Shown here: positions 34,180-37,516 of the stretch, piece after piece
Layout: each line of letters begins with the position of its first letter
Position numbering within the stretch: the stretch's first letter is position 1
DNA from: Geobacter sp. UBA2189
GTDB lineage: Bacteria; Desulfobacterota; Desulfuromonadia; Geobacterales; Pseudopelobacteraceae
Assembly: GCA_002328035.1 (NCBI GenBank)
Contig: DCVL01000053.1
Location: 1-37,516, forward strand
DNA length: 37,516 nt
Reading direction: 5' to 3'
Notes under the pieces: generated by a model
Told to the model about the DNA's origin: nothing
Seen by the model: only the letters and a program-made list of their open reading frames with translations
The model's database searches: none
Made by a program: the position numbers and the translations under genes

Positions 34180-36091
34180 CAAAGTTGGATCCATACTCTC
34201 TTTTGCAATTGCATTTGCAGGAATAAGCCCTGTCTTTTTCTGGATTGAACCATTTCCACGTCTTATTTTTGTGCTTGGATTTTTAATAGGGATTTTACAG
34301 GAAAAAGCTGACAGATGGAGAATCAAGAACCTCTATTTTAATCTGCTGCTTCTACCTCTGTTTATCTGGTATCTGCTTCAATACAGTCGCAATAATCCTG
34401 TCCAACCCGTAGTAAGCGTGCTTACAATAATGTTGGCTGCAAGGCTTTGTGGTGAAAAAAACAATCGTAATCTGATGCAGATAAATCTTCTGGCTCTATT
34501 GTGCCTTGCATCACGTTCTCTCTTTGACCTTAGCCCATCTTTTTTGTTCTGGCTTGCTCTTCTTTTATTACTGATTCCAGTTTCACTTGTAGTTCTTACC
34601 TTCTATGCTCAGGATAACGGTATAAAATTTGTCAGAGCTGAGCTGAACAGAGTGATTTTATCTGCAATACTTATTACGTTAGTCACAATTCCAGGGATGG
34701 TACTCCTTTTCCCAATTTTGCCCAGAACCGCCATTCCTATGTGGACTTTTCTTACGCCTTCATCAGTAAATTCAACTGGTTTAAGTGACAAAGTTGAGCC
34801 TGGCACAACTTCCAGCTCGCATACTTCATCAAGACTGGCTTTCAGGGCAGAGGTGCAAAAGCAGGAACAACCGCCTTACTGGCGAGGTACAGTATTCAAC
34901 AGGATAGAAAATAACAACAGCTGGAGCCGATACGTTCAAACTCTTCCGTCAGAAACTATTGTCTACAGCGGAAACAGTATGTTGCAGACCATCTATCCTG
35001 AACCATCTTCATCAAGAATAATTGTTGCCATGGATGCAGCTAGAGAAATATCTCTTCCAAGAATAAGAACAGCTCCGGATCTTGTTTATGAATATCCAAG
35101 AATACCAACAAAAAGAATGGCTTATACAGCAAGATCTTTTACAGACGGGGTTTTATCTACAAGGGCAGATATAAGATCCAGTTTTTATTTAATAACACCT
35201 TCCAATCTTTCTGAAAGGACTCTGCAATTAGCTAAATATATACAAAAAAACGCTAGAACAGACAGAGAGCGCCTTGAACTTACAGAGCAGCATTTTATAA
35301 ATGGAAAGTACCGATATACAACAGTTGGTCTACCAACAGGCCAAGATGCAATTGAACAGTTTCTCTTTGAATCGAAACAGGGACATTGTGAATTCTTTGC
35401 CTCTTCATTTGCCATTTTACTCAGAGCCGCAGGGGTTCCTGCCAGATTGGTAGGTGGGTATCTTGGTGGAGAGTATAACGACATTGGCGGTTATTATATA
35501 GTAACGGAAGATAAAGCCCATGTATGGGTCGAGGTCTACATTAAAGAAAAAGGATGGATACGCACAGATCCAAGCCGTTTTGCAATAAATTCAGAAGCAG
35601 TTTGGAATCAACAGAAGAAGCCTGATATGATCCTGCGTTTCAGACTTCTTATCGATTCACTTGATTACCACTGGAACAGAACTATTGTCAGCTATGATTT
35701 TGAGCGTCAGGTCGAACAGATAAGGTTTGCAGGCAACAAGCTGCAGTCACTGCAGGGCATAACAAAAATATCCTGGCTTGTACCACTGATACTCTTGTCC
35801 GCCACATTTGCAGCATTGACAATTCTTAACTCCCGTTTACACTTCCTTGCAAACAGTAGAGAGAAAAGACTGCTTAGGCGTTTTAAAAAGATAATAAAAA
35901 AGAGGTTTGGCGAAACTGTTGAGATAGATAATAAAGGTTTTTTTGAAATTGCTTCGGCCACAGGCGACCCTTTGGTACTTGAGTTCTGTAATATCTACGC
36001 AGCCTCATTTTATAAAGACAGAAAACTTGAAAGATATGAGCTGGAACGGTTGGAAAAATTGCTTGGTTACATCAGTAGGGGACGAAAATAA
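34166..36091 (+). CDS. Membrane-anchored transglutaminase-like protein (TgpA type)
   Basis: A large membrane protein with a periplasmic transglutaminase-like cysteine protease or transferase domain. In 641 residues from the ATG at 34166: several membrane helices to about 205, an extracytoplasmic domain with the papain-like triad Cys408 (QGHCEFF), His452 (AHVWVEV) and Asp468 (TDPSRF), then a membrane helix near 535 (the WLVPLILLSATFAAL stretch) and a cytoplasmic DUF4129-like tail. An in-frame ATG at 34121 would add 15 residues. The substrate is unknown. It completes the moxR-DUF58-transglutaminase operon. Confidence 0.9.
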   Translation: MITASKVGSILSFAIAFAGISPVFFWIEPFPRLIFVLGFLIGILQEKADRWRIKNLYFNLLLLPLFIWYLLQYSRNNPVQPVVSVLTIMLAARLCGEKNNRNLMQINLLALLCLASRSLFDLSPSFLFWLALLLLLIPVSLVVLTFYAQDNGIKFVRAELNRVILSAILITLVTIPGMVLLFPILPRTAIPMWTFLTPSSVNSTGLSDKVEPGTTSSSHTSSRLAFRAEVQKQEQPPYWRGTVFNRIENNNSWSRYVQTLPSETIVYSGNSMLQTIYPEPSSSRIIVAMDAAREISLPRIRTAPDLVYEYPRIPTKRMAYTARSFTDGVLSTRADIRSSFYLITPSNLSERTLQLAKYIQKNARTDRERLELTEQHFINGKYRYTTVGLPTGQDAIEQFLFESKQGHCEFFASSFAILLRAAGVPARLVGGYLGGEYNDIGGYYIVTEDKAHVWVEVYIKEKGWIRTDPSRFAINSEAVWNQQKKPDMILRFRLLIDSLDYHWNRTIVSYDFERQVEQIRFAGNKLQSLQGITKISWLVPLILLSATFAALTILNSRLHFLANSREKRLLRRFKKIIKKRFGETVEIDNKGFFEIASATGDPLVLEFCNIYAASFYKDRKLERYELERLEKLLGYISRGRK

Positions 36092-36136
36092 TGGCAATCA
36101 ATAGTTGCGTCCACAAATAACAACTGAGGGGGCTTA

Positions 36137-37426
36137 ATGGATAAAATCCTGTTTCGCACAGATCTTAATTTTCTTCCTATACAGGATATTCTGCAGTGGA
36201 TAGATATGAACAGGATTACCTGTGTAGTCTCTATTATGCTTAAGATTGAGCGCGAGATAGTCATTTATGTTGAAAGTGGAAAAATAATCTCTGCAAGTTC
36301 AAAAAGAAAAGGGCTTAGTTTTAGCGAACTTTTGGTGAATTCGGGCAGATTCAATGAATCTGAGGTAGTTCATGCTCTTTCGGAAAGCCGCCTGGCAGGT
36401 GTCTCCCTTATCAGATACCTGGCAGATAACGCTCTGCTTCCGCTATCTGAACTAACAGAGCTGTTCAAGCAGTTTTTGGAAGCGGTTATGCTCGATCTTT
36501 TTACCCAGACATCAGGGGATGTTATGATTACTACAGATATTCCGCCATCTGTAACAGGCAGCCCTATTCATCTTGATATTGTCAGGGTTTTGTTTGATTC
36601 GGTTGTGTTATTTGATGAACATAACCGTGATGCAACACAACATAGAAATGAAGCTATTGAGGCTCTAAACAAGAGGCTTTACGATGAGGATTTTCAGTTG
36701 CCTGTGTTGCCTTCAATCCTTATGCAGTTAATCTCGCTTATGGAAGATGAAAATACGACATTCCAGGATATGGCTCGCCTGATTATGACTGATCAGGTTC
36801 TTATTTCAAGGATTCTTAAAATTGCCAACTCTCCACTATATGGGGGAACAGGTCAGGTAGATTCTATACATCTTGCTATCGTCAGGCTTGGAATGAGGGA
36901 AATCCTTAATATTGTTACTGCTATTGAACTTAACAGTATACAGCATGTGGGAGTTGCTCAGGAAAAAATGCAGGTATTGATGGACAATGCCCTGAAGACA
37001 GCTTTTGTTGCCACTGGACTTGCCAGACTTTGCAGGGTTGATCCAGATGAGGCCTTTTTAGGTGGCTTATTGCTTGATCTTGGAAAAACAGTGATTTTAA
37101 GTGTTGCAAAAGATTTGAACATTGAGGAGGAGCTGCTTGAGGATCTGATGGCTTCCAAGCATGCCGATTTGGGAGCTCTTATCGCAAAAAAATGGAATTA
37201 TCCTGAATCAATACAGAATCTTATTAGATACCACCATCTAAAGAATCTTGCTGGATTGGTAAACAAGATCCATTCCGTTATCCAGATTGCAGATAATCTT
37301 GTGCTTTCTGAGGGGCTGTACGTTGCAGACCCTAAACTGCTAGAAACCCTTGGAATTAAACCGGAAGATATTACGGATATATACAAGGCAGGTATTGAAC
37401 TGTTCCATCAGATAAAATCGGTATAA
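36137..37426 (+). CDS. DUF4388-like and HDOD two-domain signalling protein
   Basis: A 429-residue protein. Residues about 1-140 resemble the DUF4388/PATAN-type domain (LPIQDILQWIDMNRITCVVSI, VYVESGKIISASS-like segment). Residues about 182-380 form an HDOD domain: LPVLPSILMQLISLM, MTDQVLISRILKIANSPLYGG, and YHHLKNL. The HD pair is degenerate: the motif reads LLLDLGKTVIL, so the His is Leu313, and metal-dependent hydrolysis is unlikely. It probably acts as a protein-interaction scaffold in a motility or stress network, as HDOD proteins with an attached DUF4388 domain often do in deltaproteobacteria. Confidence 0.87.
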   Translation: MDKILFRTDLNFLPIQDILQWIDMNRITCVVSIMLKIEREIVIYVESGKIISASSKRKGLSFSELLVNSGRFNESEVVHALSESRLAGVSLIRYLADNALLPLSELTELFKQFLEAVMLDLFTQTSGDVMITTDIPPSVTGSPIHLDIVRVLFDSVVLFDEHNRDATQHRNEAIEALNKRLYDEDFQLPVLPSILMQLISLMEDENTTFQDMARLIMTDQVLISRILKIANSPLYGGTGQVDSIHLAIVRLGMREILNIVTAIELNSIQHVGVAQEKMQVLMDNALKTAFVATGLARLCRVDPDEAFLGGLLLDLGKTVILSVAKDLNIEEELLEDLMASKHADLGALIAKKWNYPESIQNLIRYHHLKNLAGLVNKIHSVIQIADNLVLSEGLYVADPKLLETLGIKPEDITDIYKAGIELFHQIKSV

Positions 37427-37480
37427 CACAAATCTTTCTTTTAAATCATACTCAACCAGCTAAAGGATAAGGAAAAAATT

Positions 37481-37510
37481 ATGAACATAATTGAGCCTCT
37501 TGCAAAATGA
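37481..37510 (+). other. Nine-codon ORF start, possibly a gene broken at the window edge
   Basis: An ATG with an AAGGATAAGG-type ribosome site 8 bases upstream opens MNIIEPLAK and stops at 37510. A real gene start cut by an insertion is possible, because GAGCCTCTTGCAAAATG from 37492 on looks to me like the terminal inverted repeat of some insertion sequences. That resemblance is from memory, so confidence is low. The 54 bases between 37427 and the ATG show no other feature. Confidence 0.3.
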
Positions 37511-37516
37511 TTGTAG

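Noticed and set aside
1..37516. tRNA, rRNA, CRISPR arrays, riboswitches, prophage genes
   Set aside because: None seen: I found no direct-repeat spacer array, no cloverleaf-like gap, and the gaps outside genes are nearly all under 200 bases. A covariance-model scan was not possible here.

Overview
The window looks like the chromosome of a free-living deltaproteobacterium, most likely of the Geobacter / Trichlorobacter / Pelobacter group (Desulfuromonadales). This is inferred from gene content and order, since no rRNA is present. Supporting signs are the murJ, aroA-cmk-ispH-rpsA and ftsEX-envC-ctp blocks, two HDOD signalling proteins (one with an N-terminal DUF4388-like domain), a PilZ protein, a MoxR/DUF58/transglutaminase operon, and a chromosomal integron integrase. 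Nearly all of the window is coding.

Layout. (1) 1-1407: the edge of an integron. A divergent YoeB-type toxin reading frame without an antitoxin overlaps the start of an IntI integrase, beside an AT-rich stretch with recombination-site-like motifs. (2) 1412-7851: hrpB helicase, a PHP-domain/aminoglycoside-phosphotransferase-like fusion protein, recJ, and a family 2 glycosyltransferase. (3) 7841-15473: a cell-envelope block with a small membrane ORF, ftsE, ftsX, an EnvC-like degenerate LytM protein, a ctp protease, a YibQ-type divergent deacetylase, the lipid II flippase murJ and an O6-methylguanine methyltransferase. (4) 15511-19068, minus strand: a PilZ protein with a C-terminal membrane anchor, then aspC, coaD and rsmD (rsmD-coaD-aspC reads as an operon with a terminator). 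(5) 19268-20155: an HDOD protein. (6) 20343-25508: three exported proteins of unknown role, namely a lipoprotein, a 1030-residue modular Cys-rich and repeat-bearing protein, and an LPP20-like protein, closed by a terminator. This is the best candidate for an undescribed system. (7) 25669-32277: aromatic amino acid and central genes pheA, tyrA, aroA, cmk, ispH and rpsA, mostly overlapping or nearly so, ending in a terminator. (8) 32375-36091: MoxR ATPase, DUF58 protein and membrane transglutaminase. (9) 36137-37426: a DUF4388-HDOD protein with a degenerate HD motif, followed by a 9-codon ORF and a possible insertion-element end at the right edge.

How the genes fit together. FtsEX with the catalytically degenerate EnvC-like protein probably controls septal amidases, and MurJ supplies lipid II to the same process. 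The PilZ and HDOD proteins point to signalling control of surface behaviour, though no link between them is shown here. The most notable sequence-level oddities are a 48-bp near-perfect palindrome encoding the membrane anchor of the YibQ-like protein, two genes (the methyltransferase and DUF58) whose conserved N-termini extend upstream of any ATG/GTG/TTG to a CTG codon, the PHP-kinase fusion, a 411-bp-period duplication in the large exported protein, and a composition shift inside hrpB.
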